The notes: a model not told the origin generated them from the letters alone. A DNA stretch of 64,000 bases from CBEUVQ01 sp965546615 (GCA_965546615.1 CBEUVQ010000009.1:17385-81384), one strand, 5' to 3'; shown: positions 27,952 through 35,958, counted from the first letter of the stretch. Program-made: numbers and translations.

Positions 27952-29841
27952 TTAATCATCCAAATCAATACTTTCAACCGGCAATGATTTAAAACAAACC
28001 AGTGCCAGAGGAGGAATTTTAATCTCCATAGAATACTGCTGATTGTGCCAAGGCAGATTATCAGCTTTCAATAAATCGACATTTTTTTGTCCGGAGCCTC
28101 CGTAGATTTCCAAATCACTGTTCCAAACCTCCTGATATACAGACAACTGCGGCACACCTATGCGGTAATTTTCTCTTACTACCGGTGTAAAGTTGGCGAC
28201 AACGATTAAAAAATCATGTTCGCACTCGCCTTTCCTCATAAAGGTAATCACACTTTGGCTGTAGTCGTGAGGATCAATCCATTCAAAGCCCTGCCAATCA
28301 TGATCCAGATGCCAAAGTGATTTTTCCTGGCGATAAAAAGCATTTAATTCGGCAGCATAACGGTACAATTTGCGGTGCATATCATAACCTAAAAGATGCC
28401 AGTCCAATGCCTGTTGATGCTGCCATTCAATAAATTGTCCAAATTCACCGCCCATAAAAATTAATTTTTTCCCGGGATGGGTATACATGTATCCGTACAG
28501 CAGTCTTAAGTTAGCAAATTTTTGCCAATAATCCCCCGGCATTTTCTCAATTAACGATTTTTTGCCGTGAGTTACTTCATCGTGAGATAATGACAAAATA
28601 TAGTTTTCTGAAAATGCATACATAAAGGAAAACGTCAATAAATTGTGATGCCATTTGCGATATATCGGGTCCATTTCCATGTAGCGTAAAATATCATTCA
28701 TCCACCCCATATTCCATTTATAATTAAAACCCAAGCCACCAAGATAGGTGGGTTTGGTAACTAACGGCCAATCTGAAGATTCTTCAGCAATCATCAAAGT
28801 GTTGGGGAATTCTTTAAACACAGCTTCATTCATTTCTTTTAAAAAGTCTATTGCTTCCAAATGCTCGTTACCCCCAAAAACATTGGGAATCCAATGCTTA
28901 TTTTTTTTGGCAAAATCGAGGTAAAGCATTTGACTGACGGCATCTACTCTCAAACCGTCAATGTGATAAACTTCTAACCAAAAAAATGCACTGGATATTA
29001 AAAAACTGCGCACTTCCGGTTTAGCGAAATCAAAATTTAACGTTCCCCACTGCTCATTCTCGCTTCTTAAAGAATTTTCATGTTCATACAGCGCTTCGCC
29101 ATCGAATCTAATCAAGCCATGTGCATCTTTGCAAAAATGTCCCGGCACCCAATCTAAAATTACTCCAATGCCGTTTTGATGGCAGCGATCAACAAAATAC
29201 ATGAAATCCTGCGGGGTGCCAAAACGGCTGGTAGGAGCAAAATAACCGGTAGTTTGATATCCCCATGAACCGTCATAAGGATGCTCAGTTATCGGCAGCA
29301 GCTCAACATGGGTATAACCCATCTTTAGCATTTCTTTAATTAACTGATCAGCAATTTCCCGATAATTTAAAAATTCACCGTTACTGCCTCGCCGCCAAGA
29401 ACCGAGATGCAGCTCGTAAATGTTCAAAGGTTTTTTGTAAGGAGATGATTTCTGCTTTTGCTGCTGCCAATTCATATCCCCCCATTGATAATTAAGGGCA
29501 GCAATACGTGAAGCGGTATTAGGAGGTGCCTCGGCATGAAAAGCATAAGGATCCGCTTTGAGAAAGACTTCATCTTTTGGGGTGCGGATTTGAAATTTAT
29601 ACAGCATACCAACTTTTAGTCCGGGAATAAATATTTGCCATATGCCGCTGCTGCCGATTGACTCCATGATATGACTGTCTCCCTGCCATTGGTTAAAATC
29701 ACCGACAACTGAAACTTGTTTTGCCCGCGGCGCATAAACCGTAAATCGGACGCCGCTGTGGTGTTCATTATCTTCAAGATGGGCACCAAAAAGCAAATAG
29801 CTGCGATAATTACAGCCATTGTGAAATGAGTTGATCATCAA
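27952..29841 (-). CDS. glgB: 1,4-alpha-glucan branching enzyme (GH13)
   Basis: 629 aa. An N-terminal CBM48-like domain (VRFTVYAPRAKQVSVVGDFNQW) precedes the TIM barrel with YTHVELLPITEHPYDGSWGYQ, DGLRVDAVSQML (nucleophile Asp), MIAEESSDWP (acid/base Glu) and SLSHDEVTHGK. It creates alpha-1,6 branches in glycogen. First gene of glgBCDA, 12 bp before glgC. GAGGAG lies 8 nt before TTG 29841 and 11 nt before ATG 29838, so either may be used. No clear promoter was resolved in 29842-29980. Confidence 0.96.
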   Translation of the reverse strand: MMINSFHNGCNYRSYLLFGAHLEDNEHHSGVRFTVYAPRAKQVSVVGDFNQWQGDSHIMESIGSSGIWQIFIPGLKVGMLYKFQIRTPKDEVFLKADPYAFHAEAPPNTASRIAALNYQWGDMNWQQQKQKSSPYKKPLNIYELHLGSWRRGSNGEFLNYREIADQLIKEMLKMGYTHVELLPITEHPYDGSWGYQTTGYFAPTSRFGTPQDFMYFVDRCHQNGIGVILDWVPGHFCKDAHGLIRFDGEALYEHENSLRSENEQWGTLNFDFAKPEVRSFLISSAFFWLEVYHIDGLRVDAVSQMLYLDFAKKNKHWIPNVFGGNEHLEAIDFLKEMNEAVFKEFPNTLMIAEESSDWPLVTKPTYLGGLGFNYKWNMGWMNDILRYMEMDPIYRKWHHNLLTFSFMYAFSENYILSLSHDEVTHGKKSLIEKMPGDYWQKFANLRLLYGYMYTHPGKKLIFMGGEFGQFIEWQHQQALDWHLLGYDMHRKLYRYAAELNAFYRQEKSLWHLDHDWQGFEWIDPHDYSQSVITFMRKGECEHDFLIVVANFTPVVRENYRIGVPQLSVYQEVWNSDLEIYGGSGQKNVDLLKADNLPWHNQQYSMEIKIPPLALVCFKSLPVESIDLDD

Positions 29842-29980
29842 ATCTACTGCTCCTCAATTACTTTTGTTATCGATTTCTATAAATTACATATATTTCCTTT
29901 AAAGAAAATGCTATTTTTTTACTAATATCTTGGCATAAGCTAGTATATTTTTACATAATTTTGATATAATAGCATAAAAG

Positions 29981-30017
29981 CAAAGAAAACCGCCCCCGCA
30001 ACTTGCAGGGACGGTCT
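29981..30017 (-). terminator. Intrinsic terminator after the spore protein gene
   Basis: On the minus strand ACCGTCCCTGCAA and TTGCGGGGGCGGT pair (with G-T wobbles) and are followed by TTTTCTTTGCTTTT. Confidence 0.75.
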
Positions 30018-30085
30018 CCTTGTAAATTAGGGTTCATTAATCATCTGCCTATCAGCTATGATTAATGCCCTTGGCGTAAGATGAT

Positions 30086-30346
30086 TTATTGTTGTTGAGG
30101 AGTATCCAAAGATACGTTTTGGTTGGTAACTTGTGCAGCTTGACCATTGCTTAAAGCCTGCTCGGCAAAAGCTACCAATCTTTTGGTCATGTTACCGCCA
30201 ACATAACCGTTCACACGGCTGGGAAGCTGCCCTTTGTCCATTTGTGCATAGTTGGTAATTCCCAGTTCACCGGCGATTTCATACTTCATTTGATCCAGAG
30301 CGCTTGCAGCACCTGCTTTAACAGGTTGATTGCTGTTACGAGCCAT
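30086..30346 (-). CDS. Alpha/beta-type small acid-soluble spore protein
   Basis: 86 aa DNA-coating protein made in the forespore. It contains both family signatures: KYEIAGELGI, the GPR protease cleavage region, and GGNMTKRLVAFAEQALSNG. It protects spore DNA from UV and heat and is degraded on germination, and so directly shows that the host forms endospores. AAGGAGGGATTTTGA precedes the ATG. Monocistronic with its own terminator. Confidence 0.96.
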   Translation of the reverse strand: MARNSNQPVKAGAASALDQMKYEIAGELGITNYAQMDKGQLPSRVNGYVGGNMTKRLVAFAEQALSNGQAAQVTNQNVSLDTPQQQ

Positions 30347-30393
30347 TCAAAATCCCTCCTTGTTTGTTTTTTATTATTAATTGGCTCTGACTT

Positions 30394-30420
30394 TATTATG
30401 GCTGTACTGAAAAATATAAT
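30394..30420 (-). promoter_or_regulatory. Possible sigma-G promoter of the spore protein gene
   Basis: On the minus strand CATAATA at 30394-30400 matches the sigma-F/G -10 form (CATnnTA) about 48 bases before the start codon. A convincing -35 element was not found, so this rests on one element and the gene identity. Confidence 0.35.
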
Positions 30421-30459
30421 GTGTGAAAAAATCTAACAGCATTGTCATAAGAAAACATA

Positions 30460-30498
30460 AAACCAACCTTCTGTTTTTAATTTATAAAGGTTGGTTTT
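30460..30498. terminator. Intrinsic terminator, functional-looking on both strands
   Basis: AAAACCAACCTT and AAGGTTGGTTTT form a perfect 12-bp stem around an AT-rich loop. On the minus strand it ends the 159-aa unknown gene. Confidence 0.7.
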
Positions 30499-30509
30499 TA
30501 TGCATATTT

Positions 30510-30989
30510 TTATACAACAAGCTTAATGTATTTTTTTCGCCAATTTCTTTTAATACGATATAACATTAAATTCCATTTAGTATTGTCCGCCACAACGTCG
30601 CGAACAGTGGCAGCAAACATAATATTACCGATGTGACAGGCAGAAGATATATCTTGATTGTTCTCTCTCGCCTTAGTCATTATGTATCGATATTCCTCCT
30701 GCTCTAAATCCGGAAGCAAATCCATTGGTTCAATAAATTCAGAAAACTGATAAAATAAACTCTGCAGTTCCAGAAGCCTTTTTTTTAGCTTTAATATTTC
30801 CAATACTCCGTCAATTCCAACTAATGTGATCTTCCCTGTTTTTGCCTCCTTAATCACTTTGCCAAGATCTTTTTCCAGTACCTTAATAACACCTGGGCGC
30901 TTTAGAAGCTGTTTATATTCTTTATGTACTTCTAAAGCTTCCTGTCTGAATTTTTTCGCTTTCCCCAATACTTCCGACATAGACAACAT
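30510..30989 (-). CDS. Uncharacterised helical protein downstream of a candidate leader RNA
   Basis: 159 aa, not recognised. Residues 1-50 and 65-95 are strongly helical and charged (MSEVLGKAKKFRQEALEVHKEY, LEILKLKKRLLELQSLFYQF); the C-terminus is basic (RIKRNWRKKYIKLVV). There is no signal peptide or membrane helix and just one cysteine in CHIGN. ATG at 30989 with GGGTGAG upstream is preferred over a TTG at 31010. About 115 nt upstream a three-hairpin structure ending in nine T's (31104-31278) could control it. Function unknown. Confidence 0.65.
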   Translation of the reverse strand: MLSMSEVLGKAKKFRQEALEVHKEYKQLLKRPGVIKVLEKDLGKVIKEAKTGKITLVGIDGVLEILKLKKRLLELQSLFYQFSEFIEPMDLLPDLEQEEYRYIMTKARENNQDISSACHIGNIMFAATVRDVVADNTKWNLMLYRIKRNWRKKYIKLVV

Positions 30990-31103
30990 ACAAAACTCAC
31001 CCGCTTCCAATTCATATATCTATTCTTTTTATTTTGTAATAGTGTTCCATAAACTTATATTTTTTTCCTTTGGAGAAACTGACTTGTTTTGTCGGAAGCA
31101 ATT

Positions 31104-31278
31104 AAAAAAAAAGTCTAAATATCTTTTATGCTGCACTACCGGCAGCAGATTGACATAATCAGACTGATATATCTCTACCTTAAAAATGTTATCCCCGGGC
31201 TTACCCGGGGCTTTCACAATTTAGGCGAGTGCAGGGATACCGTTGGGTCTCCCCACTCTCCTTTTTTTCATCATATGC
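31104..31278 (-). ncRNA. Candidate structured RNA or attenuating leader (unknown class)
   Basis: Reading the minus strand from about 31278: a promoter-like TATAAA (31285-31290) with TTAAAT (31307-31312) 16 bp upstream; then hairpin A (31223-31262) pairing GGaGAGTGgGGGAgACC with GGTaTCCCtgCACTCgCC around CAAC; then hairpin B CCCCGGG/CCCGGGG (31192-31210); then an outer AGTCTGA/TTTAGACT stem enclosing CTGC/GCAG, ending in nine T's (31104-31112). This could be a ~170-nt sRNA or an attenuator leader for the gene at 30510-30989. It matches no riboswitch consensus I know. On the plus strand hairpin A is followed by seven T's and could also terminate. The rest of 31011-31398 holds no gene. Confidence 0.45.
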
Positions 31279-31398
31279 AATTTGTTTATATTCTGCCACT
31301 ACTTGTATTTAATAGTAAATTCTAAAATAAAGTAACACCTGCAATAAAGGTGTCGTATCATATAGCGATCGCATATAATGGTGAAAGGAGGTTATCAA

Positions 31399-31782
31399 GT
31401 GAAAGGGAATTATAATCAACAAACTCGGCATCGCAATACACCACCACCGCCGCCGTTTCCCACTGACCCAATCATTCATTCTTTAACTATAATGGCACTA
31501 ATGTCTCAGCCAAATATAGACAGGCAGCTGGACCAAGTTCTAAATGTAATTGATACCGTCACAAGCACTATGCGCTCAATACGCATGGGAATAAACTCAT
31601 TCCACAGCAGCATCCAAGAGGCTCACACCCATTTGTTTGGCATGCCTTCTAATCAAGGGCAGCATTATGCTCCTCCTAAAAATCCGTATCAACAGCAGCA
31701 ACCATTTGGCTTTGCTCCAGGCAGTCAAAATAAATCAGATTATGAAAACTTTACCACAAAACCGGCAAATGAATCTAAATAA
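31399..31782 (+). CDS. Uncharacterised Pro/Gln-rich small protein
   Basis: 127 aa, not recognised. A polyproline stretch (TPPPPPFP) at about residue 15 is followed by a helical core (SLTIMALMSQPNIDRQLDQV to IRMGINSFHSSIQEAH) and a Gln/Pro/Asn-rich tail (YQQQQPFGFAPGSQN). Low complexity, small size and a sporulation-rich background resemble spore coat or surface proteins, but this is a guess. GTG at 31399 is preferred because AAAGGAGG lies 7 nt upstream; an ATG at 31378 precedes that site. CATATAAT at 31372-31379 is -10-like but would overlap the leader closely. Confidence 0.65.
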   Translation: MKGNYNQQTRHRNTPPPPPFPTDPIIHSLTIMALMSQPNIDRQLDQVLNVIDTVTSTMRSIRMGINSFHSSIQEAHTHLFGMPSNQGQHYAPPKNPYQQQQPFGFAPGSQNKSDYENFTTKPANESK

Positions 31783-31804
31783 AAAGAATAGCTGTCATTA
31801 AAGG

Positions 31805-31851
31805 ATAACATTACCTCCAAGCGAACAGAAAAGCATTGGAGGTGATGTTAT
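31805..31851 (+). promoter_or_regulatory. Hairpin sequestering the ribosome site of a 21-codon ORF
   Basis: 31805-31820 (ATAACATTACCTCCAA) and 31836-31851 (TTGGAGGTGATGTTAT) pair over 16 positions, with a single T-G wobble, around a 15-nt loop. The 3' arm contains GGAGGTG and the A and T of the ATG at 31850. No T-run follows on either strand, so it is not a standard terminator. The geometry is that of an RNA thermometer or other translational switch. Confidence 0.6.
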
Positions 31852-31915
31852 GTTTGATACACTGCTGATAACGTGGGATTGGGGCAGGATTAACACGCTT
31901 GACGGAATTTCGTGA
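31850..31915 (+). CDS. Possible 21-aa peptide ORF under a sequestering hairpin
   Basis: ATG at 31850, seven bases after GGAGGTG, opens a 21-codon frame encoding MFDTLLITWDWGRINTLDGI plus Ser, ending TGA. It has two tryptophans and no clear membrane helix. The ribosome site and part of the start codon lie inside the preceding hairpin. Coding status rests only on the ribosome site. Confidence 0.35.
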   Translation: MFDTLLITWDWGRINTLDGIS

Positions 31916-32010
31916 AGAAGGAATGAAAGCAATATTTTGATATTTTTTTTAAAAAAACAAAACCTCTGAAGTGGTTTCCGCATATTATGCCCTCAGGAGG
32001 TGTTTTATTT

Positions 32011-32178
32011 ATGGATAAGTATCATGTTATTGATAAACCGGTATTAGATAAAATTGAGGTATATATTCCTCCCAGGCTGACTATAAAAATTGCCACCCTG
32101 GCAGCAGAGCAGGGCAGAACATTAAATGAAGTAATTAGAGAAGCAATTACAGATTATATAAAATTAAGCAAACAATAA
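32011..32178 (+). CDS. Ribbon-helix-helix (CopG/Arc-like) small DNA-binding protein
   Basis: 55 aa. The pattern IEVYIPPRLTIKIATLAAEQGRTLNEVIREAITDY shows the beta-strand followed by two helices typical of RHH regulators, which dimerise and insert the strand in the major groove. No toxin-like partner is adjacent; a 79-aa Cys-rich gene follows 68 bp downstream. ATG at 32011 with AGGAGGTG eight bases upstream; this site is partly complementary to AACCTCTGA at 31961-31969. Confidence 0.75.
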   Translation: MDKYHVIDKPVLDKIEVYIPPRLTIKIATLAAEQGRTLNEVIREAITDYIKLSKQ

Positions 32179-32246
32179 CCTTTACCTAGTTCAATTTTCA
32201 GTTTATAATTAGTTAATTAATGAACAAGATCCAAGAGGTGACGCTG

Positions 32247-32486
32247 ATGAGTTTTGCAGCACAAAATTTACCGCTACCACAATGTTATTATCCAATAAAA
32301 ATTGGCACTCGCGGCAGTATTTGCCTGCGCTTTGGTTGTTCACCGGTATGCGTGACTTGTCGTTATGCCAAGCCGACAAATACCCCTGCTTGTTATGCTG
32401 CACTGCCGGGATATCCAGAAGATTGTGTGTCATCATATTATTCACCTAAGTGTAAAAAATTCTGTCTTTACGCCAAAGCGGACTGA
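32247..32486 (+). CDS. Uncharacterised 9-cysteine miniprotein
   Basis: 79 aa with nine cysteines: single Cys near residue 13, then C-x4-C-x3-C-x2-C (ICLRFGCSPVCVTC), and four more in ACYAA, EDCVS and PKCKKFC. No signal peptide is visible, suggesting a cytoplasmic metal-binding (zinc or Fe-S) miniprotein or a mature peptide precursor. Not recognised as any named family. AGAGGTG precedes the ATG at 32247. It follows the RHH gene and precedes the MITE-like repeat. Confidence 0.65.
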   Translation: MSFAAQNLPLPQCYYPIKIGTRGSICLRFGCSPVCVTCRYAKPTNTPACYAALPGYPEDCVSSYYSPKCKKFCLYAKAD

Positions 32487-32497
32487 AGCTGTGTAAC

Positions 32498-32667
32498 TTT
32501 AATTATGAATTTTGGATTTGGAAGCAGGACAGTATACATTGGATTGGTGCTAATTAAAGAGGGGTTTGCGTTCAAACCCCTATAATTGTACGTACTTCGC
32601 CAACCTTAGTTTTCTAGATGTACCATTATAAGTAATCAGCGGTTAAAATTTAAAATTCATAATTAAA
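32498..32667. mobile_element. MITE-like element, 170 bp with 16-bp perfect terminal inverted repeats
   Basis: TTTAATTATGAATTTT at 32498-32513 is exactly inverted at 32652-32667. Inside lie AGGGGTTTG/CAAACCCCT (32560-32581 region) and TATAATTGTAC/GTACCATTATA inverted pairs, so the whole unit can fold. There is no coding capacity and no obvious target duplication. These features fit a miniature inverted-repeat element, although AT-rich repeats can arise otherwise. Confidence 0.45.
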
Positions 32668-32690
32668 ATCATAACTTTTGCATAAAAATG

Positions 32691-32746
32691 AAAGCGGACA
32701 TCTGTCCGCTTCAGACTGTCGACAAAGTCGACAGTCTTATTTTTTC
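32691..32746. terminator. Double hairpin terminator between convergent genes
   Basis: AAGCGGACA/TGTCCGCTT (32692-32711) and AGACTGTCGAC/GTCGACAGTCT (32713-32737) stand side by side. The second is followed by TATTTTTT on the plus strand, and the first by TCATTTTTA on the minus strand after the acyl-CoA synthetase gene. Confidence 0.75.
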
Positions 32747-32786
32747 GGTAAATACTTTATTCATTTAACACAATAGTAATTAACTT

Positions 32787-34439
32787 CTAGCGAAGAAGCG
32801 GCAGTCCCTTCTTCATCCGTTCCATTTGCCTAAGCTGTACACGGCGGATTTTACCGCTGACCGTCTTTGGCAGCTCATCAATAAATTCAATATCCCGCGG
32901 GTATTTATATGGTGCAGTGGTATTTTTTACGTGATTTTGCAGCTCTTTAATTAACTCAATTGAGGGTTCGTAACCTTCGGCCAAAACCACAAATGCTTTT
33001 ACTATTTCTCCGCGCATCTCATCCGGACTTGCTACCACCGCAGTTTCTGCAACCGCCGGGTGACTGATTAAAGCACTTTCCACTTCAAACGGACCAATAC
33101 GATAACCTGCGGAAAGAATAATATCATCAGAACGTCCAACGAACCAAAAATAGCCGTCTTCATCTTTTACGCCCCTGTCGCCGGTAACATACCAACGACC
33201 TCGACGAGCAGCCAGCGTTTTCATTGGATCACGCCAGTATTCTTTAAATATACCCGCCGGCTGCTCCGGCTCAATTTCTATCGCAATGTCACCTTCTTTG
33301 CCGGCAGGCATTTCTGTGCCTATTTCATCAATAATGGCTACTTTAAACCCCGGTGTCGGTTTACCCATTGAACCCGGACGTGCTTTGATACAGGGGAAAT
33401 TACCCAACACCAATACCGTTTCTGTTTGACCATAGCCATCACGTATTGTTAATCCGGTATGTTTTTGCCATACGCTTATCACTTCAGGGTTCAGCGGTTC
33501 ACCGGCACCGACACAGTGCCTCAAATGGGAAAACTTATATTTTGTTAAATCCTCCAATACCAGCATGCGGTAAATAGTCGGAGCAGCACACAGTGTGGTG
33601 ATTGGGTACTGTGCAAGCAAACTCAACATTCTTTTGGGACTAAATTTACCGACTTCATGATGAACAAAGATGCAGGCACCTTGATGCCAGGGTCCAAACA
33701 AACTGCTCCAAGCAGCCTTACCCCACCCTGTATCTGATAAGTTCCAATGCAAATCTTCTTCAGTTAAATCCAACCAATACTTACCGGTTACCTTATGTGC
33801 AAACGGATAACTAACATGGGTATGCAGCGTCATTTTTGGATACCCGGTAGTTCCGGAAGTAAAGAACAATAACGCACCGTCGTCTCCCTTGGTTTTTACG
33901 TTTGGGAAATCGGTTGATGCTGCCGCAACTGCTGAATGATAACTAATCCAACCCGGTTTACTGCCTACAACAATTTTAATTTTTAGTGACGGACATTGTT
34001 CAATGATTTCATCAACTTTTTCTGCCGTACTTTGATCAGTTATTACAGCCACCGCTTCACTTGCTTTTATGCGATATTCAATGTCTTTGGCGGTAAGCTG
34101 TACAGTACCCGGACTAATCACCGCTCCCATGCGTAAGCAGCCAACCATTGCCTCCCACCATTCTATTAGCCTGGGCAAAATAATAATTACACGATCTCCT
34201 TTTTTTACCCCGTTTTGTTTTAAAACGTCGGCCACCCGGCATGATTGCTCTTTAATATCTAAAAAGGTTTTGGTTAGCTCTGTTCCATAATCATCCACCC
34301 ATAAAACAGCCCGTTTGCCTGGTATTTCCGCCCACTTATCCACTACGTCGGTGGCAAAATTAAAATATTCCGGTGTATTCCAACGAAAATTGCTGTATAC
34401 AGTCTCATAATCCATCATATTATGTTGATGTTTATCCAT
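32787..34439 (-). CDS. Medium-chain acyl-CoA synthetase (AMP-forming)
   Basis: 550 aa ANL-superfamily ligase. The P-loop is FFTSGTTGYPKM, the adenylate motif DGYGQTETV, the hinge region GYRIGPFEVESAL and the C-terminal catalytic lysine lies in PKTVSGKIRRVQLR. N-terminal FNFATDVVDKWAE and overall similarity are typical of the ACSM/MACS-type enzymes acting on medium-chain or aromatic acids rather than acetate. PKTVSGKI is the type of motif acetylated by AcuA/Pat enzymes. Monocistronic, ATG at 34439. Confidence 0.9.
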   Translation of the reverse strand: MDKHQHNMMDYETVYSNFRWNTPEYFNFATDVVDKWAEIPGKRAVLWVDDYGTELTKTFLDIKEQSCRVADVLKQNGVKKGDRVIIILPRLIEWWEAMVGCLRMGAVISPGTVQLTAKDIEYRIKASEAVAVITDQSTAEKVDEIIEQCPSLKIKIVVGSKPGWISYHSAVAAASTDFPNVKTKGDDGALLFFTSGTTGYPKMTLHTHVSYPFAHKVTGKYWLDLTEEDLHWNLSDTGWGKAAWSSLFGPWHQGACIFVHHEVGKFSPKRMLSLLAQYPITTLCAAPTIYRMLVLEDLTKYKFSHLRHCVGAGEPLNPEVISVWQKHTGLTIRDGYGQTETVLVLGNFPCIKARPGSMGKPTPGFKVAIIDEIGTEMPAGKEGDIAIEIEPEQPAGIFKEYWRDPMKTLAARRGRWYVTGDRGVKDEDGYFWFVGRSDDIILSAGYRIGPFEVESALISHPAVAETAVVASPDEMRGEIVKAFVVLAEGYEPSIELIKELQNHVKNTTAPYKYPRDIEFIDELPKTVSGKIRRVQLRQMERMKKGLPLLR

Positions 34440-34621
34440 ATGAATCCTCCGTTCAAATGGTTACTATATTAAATCTTACTTTTTCGCTGATAATTGTTAA
34501 TTTCCTTTATTTTCAATCTAAAATATTTGAGAATATTGTTTTTTCCTGTTAAGAAGGAAATATTCATCAAAAGTCGAAAATATATGTTAAATAATGCAAT
34601 TTTTTGGAAGGGGAAATCATT

Positions 34622-35266
34622 GTGGGTGAACTGGTAAGTATTAAGGGCACCCGTCAGGGTCTGATTATTTTATTTGATTCTGACGCTGACTATGAACAAA
34701 TAAAAGATTATCTGCACAAGAAAATGAAATCTGCCAAAGGCTTTTTTAACGGAGCCAAATTTTCTTTAGCTACCGGAGTTAATGTCACCGAAAATCAAAA
34801 ATCAGAACTGGAAAAAATTTGCTCAGAGTATGGTTTAATTCATGATGATAATATTAAGCTTCCTTCATTTAACAAACAGGCCTCGAAAGATAATCTGCCT
34901 ACAATCAGCAAAACAAAGCATCATTCAAGATCAGGTGAAAAAACATTACTTATCCGCAGAACACTGCGTTCAGGGCAATCAATTCAATATGACGGCAACG
35001 TTGTAGTGTTGGGTGATGTTAATGCCGGTTCTGAAATTATTGCCGAGGGAAGCATTATTGTAATGGGACGTTTAAGCGGATTAATTCATGCCGGTGCTAC
35101 CGGAAATACACAAGCCTGTGTTATTGCCAACCGCCTTTGCCCTACTCAGATGCGCATTGGCACAGCCATTACCACTTCACCGGATGAAGAGCCCGAGTAT
35201 CCCGAAATTGCCAGGCTGGTCGATAACCAAATTCAAGTAACAAAATATATCCCTTCAAAAAAGTAG
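34622..35266 (+). CDS. minC: Septum site-determining protein MinC
   Basis: 214 aa. The N-terminal ~100 residues form the FtsZ-binding domain (VSIKGTRQGLIILF) and the C-terminal beta-helix contains RTLRSGQSIQYDGNVVVLGDVNAGSEIIAEGSI and GRLSGLIHAGATGN, diagnostic for MinC. It blocks FtsZ assembly near the poles together with MinD, which is not encoded here. GTG at 34622 (GGAAGGGG upstream) is preferred over TTG at 34604. The upstream region contains GAATATT/AATATTC inverted repeats (34531-34566) of unknown role. Confidence 0.93.
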   Translation: MGELVSIKGTRQGLIILFDSDADYEQIKDYLHKKMKSAKGFFNGAKFSLATGVNVTENQKSELEKICSEYGLIHDDNIKLPSFNKQASKDNLPTISKTKHHSRSGEKTLLIRRTLRSGQSIQYDGNVVVLGDVNAGSEIIAEGSIIVMGRLSGLIHAGATGNTQACVIANRLCPTQMRIGTAITTSPDEEPEYPEIARLVDNQIQVTKYIPSKK

Positions 35267-35286
35267 CCGGGTTATTTAACCCGGCT
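35260..35286. terminator. Terminator between minC and the Nudix gene
   Basis: AGCCGGGTT/AACCCGGCT is a perfect 9-bp stem at 35265-35286 with a four-base loop. On the minus strand it is followed by TACTTTTTT, and it overlaps both stop codons. Confidence 0.7.
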
Positions 35287-35802
35287 GACTGCCAAAATTC
35301 CAATAATTGTTTTGGCATCGTTTATTTTTCCATTTTTAATCATTTCTAACGCTTCAGCCAACGGCACTTTTTGTACCTCTACAAATTCATCATCATCTAA
35401 ATGCTGACCTTGATAGGAAAGATCTTCAGCAGCATAAAGATGTAAAACTTCATTACTAAATCCCGGGCTGGTATAAAAGCTAAACAATTTTTCAATACTG
35501 CCGGCCACTACGCCGGTTTCTTCAAGCAGTTCCCTTTTAGCACATTCATCCGGCGGTTCATTGGCATCTAATTTACCGGCCGGTATTTCCAATAAAATTT
35601 CCCCTGCCGGATGTCGATACTGCCGCACCATTAACACTTCGCCCGATGCTGTAATCGGGACAACCGCTACCGCCCCTTTATGCTCCACTACTTCCCGCGC
35701 CGCTGTTTTACCGTTAGGCAGCTTTACTGAATCAATTCTTAAATTAACAACCTTTCCTTTGTGCAGAACTTGAGAAGAAATTATCTCTTCTTTTAATTTC
35801 AC
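35272..35802 (-). CDS. nudF: ADP-ribose pyrophosphatase (Nudix hydrolase)
   Basis: 176 aa. The Nudix box GKLDANEPPDECAKRELLEETGV (23-residue pattern G-x5-E-x7-REUxEExGU) is intact, and MVRQYRHPAGEILLEIPAG before it is typical of the ADP-ribose class (NudF/YqkG). It hydrolyses ADP-ribose to AMP and ribose-5-phosphate, probably for housekeeping of NAD breakdown products. Complete length; ATG at 35802. Confidence 0.9.
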   Translation of the reverse strand: MKLKEEIISSQVLHKGKVVNLRIDSVKLPNGKTAAREVVEHKGAVAVVPITASGEVLMVRQYRHPAGEILLEIPAGKLDANEPPDECAKRELLEETGVVAGSIEKLFSFYTSPGFSNEVLHLYAAEDLSYQGQHLDDDEFVEVQKVPLAEALEMIKNGKINDAKTIIGILAVSRVK

Positions 35803-35958
35803 CGGTCATCACTTCCCAAAGCAATTTTTTATTAACATCATAGAATGACGATCAGAAGGATTTAACTTTAGTCTGTAGAATACTTATGATCAATATTATA
35901 ACATAACATTCCTTTGTTGGCATATTTATACTATAGCATAGGAAAGGGAGAAATAATT

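Noticed and set aside
29935..29985. TATAAT-like sequence on the plus strand near 29965
   Set aside because: No plus-strand gene follows; the next genes read the other way and the region is simply AT-rich.
31104..31278. 6S RNA, SRP RNA or glycine/TPP/THF riboswitch as identity of the structured RNA
   Set aside because: None of the diagnostic conserved motifs of these classes could be found in order on either strand.
31355..31379. GCGATCGC palindrome and CATATAAT as an operator or sigma-E promoter for the Pro-rich gene
   Set aside because: The palindromic core is only eight bases, and the -10-like box would sit too close to the start with no matching -35.
31918..31960. T8/A7 run as a terminator
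   Set aside because: Eight T's followed by seven A's give an unstable A-T stem, lacking the GC stem of an intrinsic terminator.
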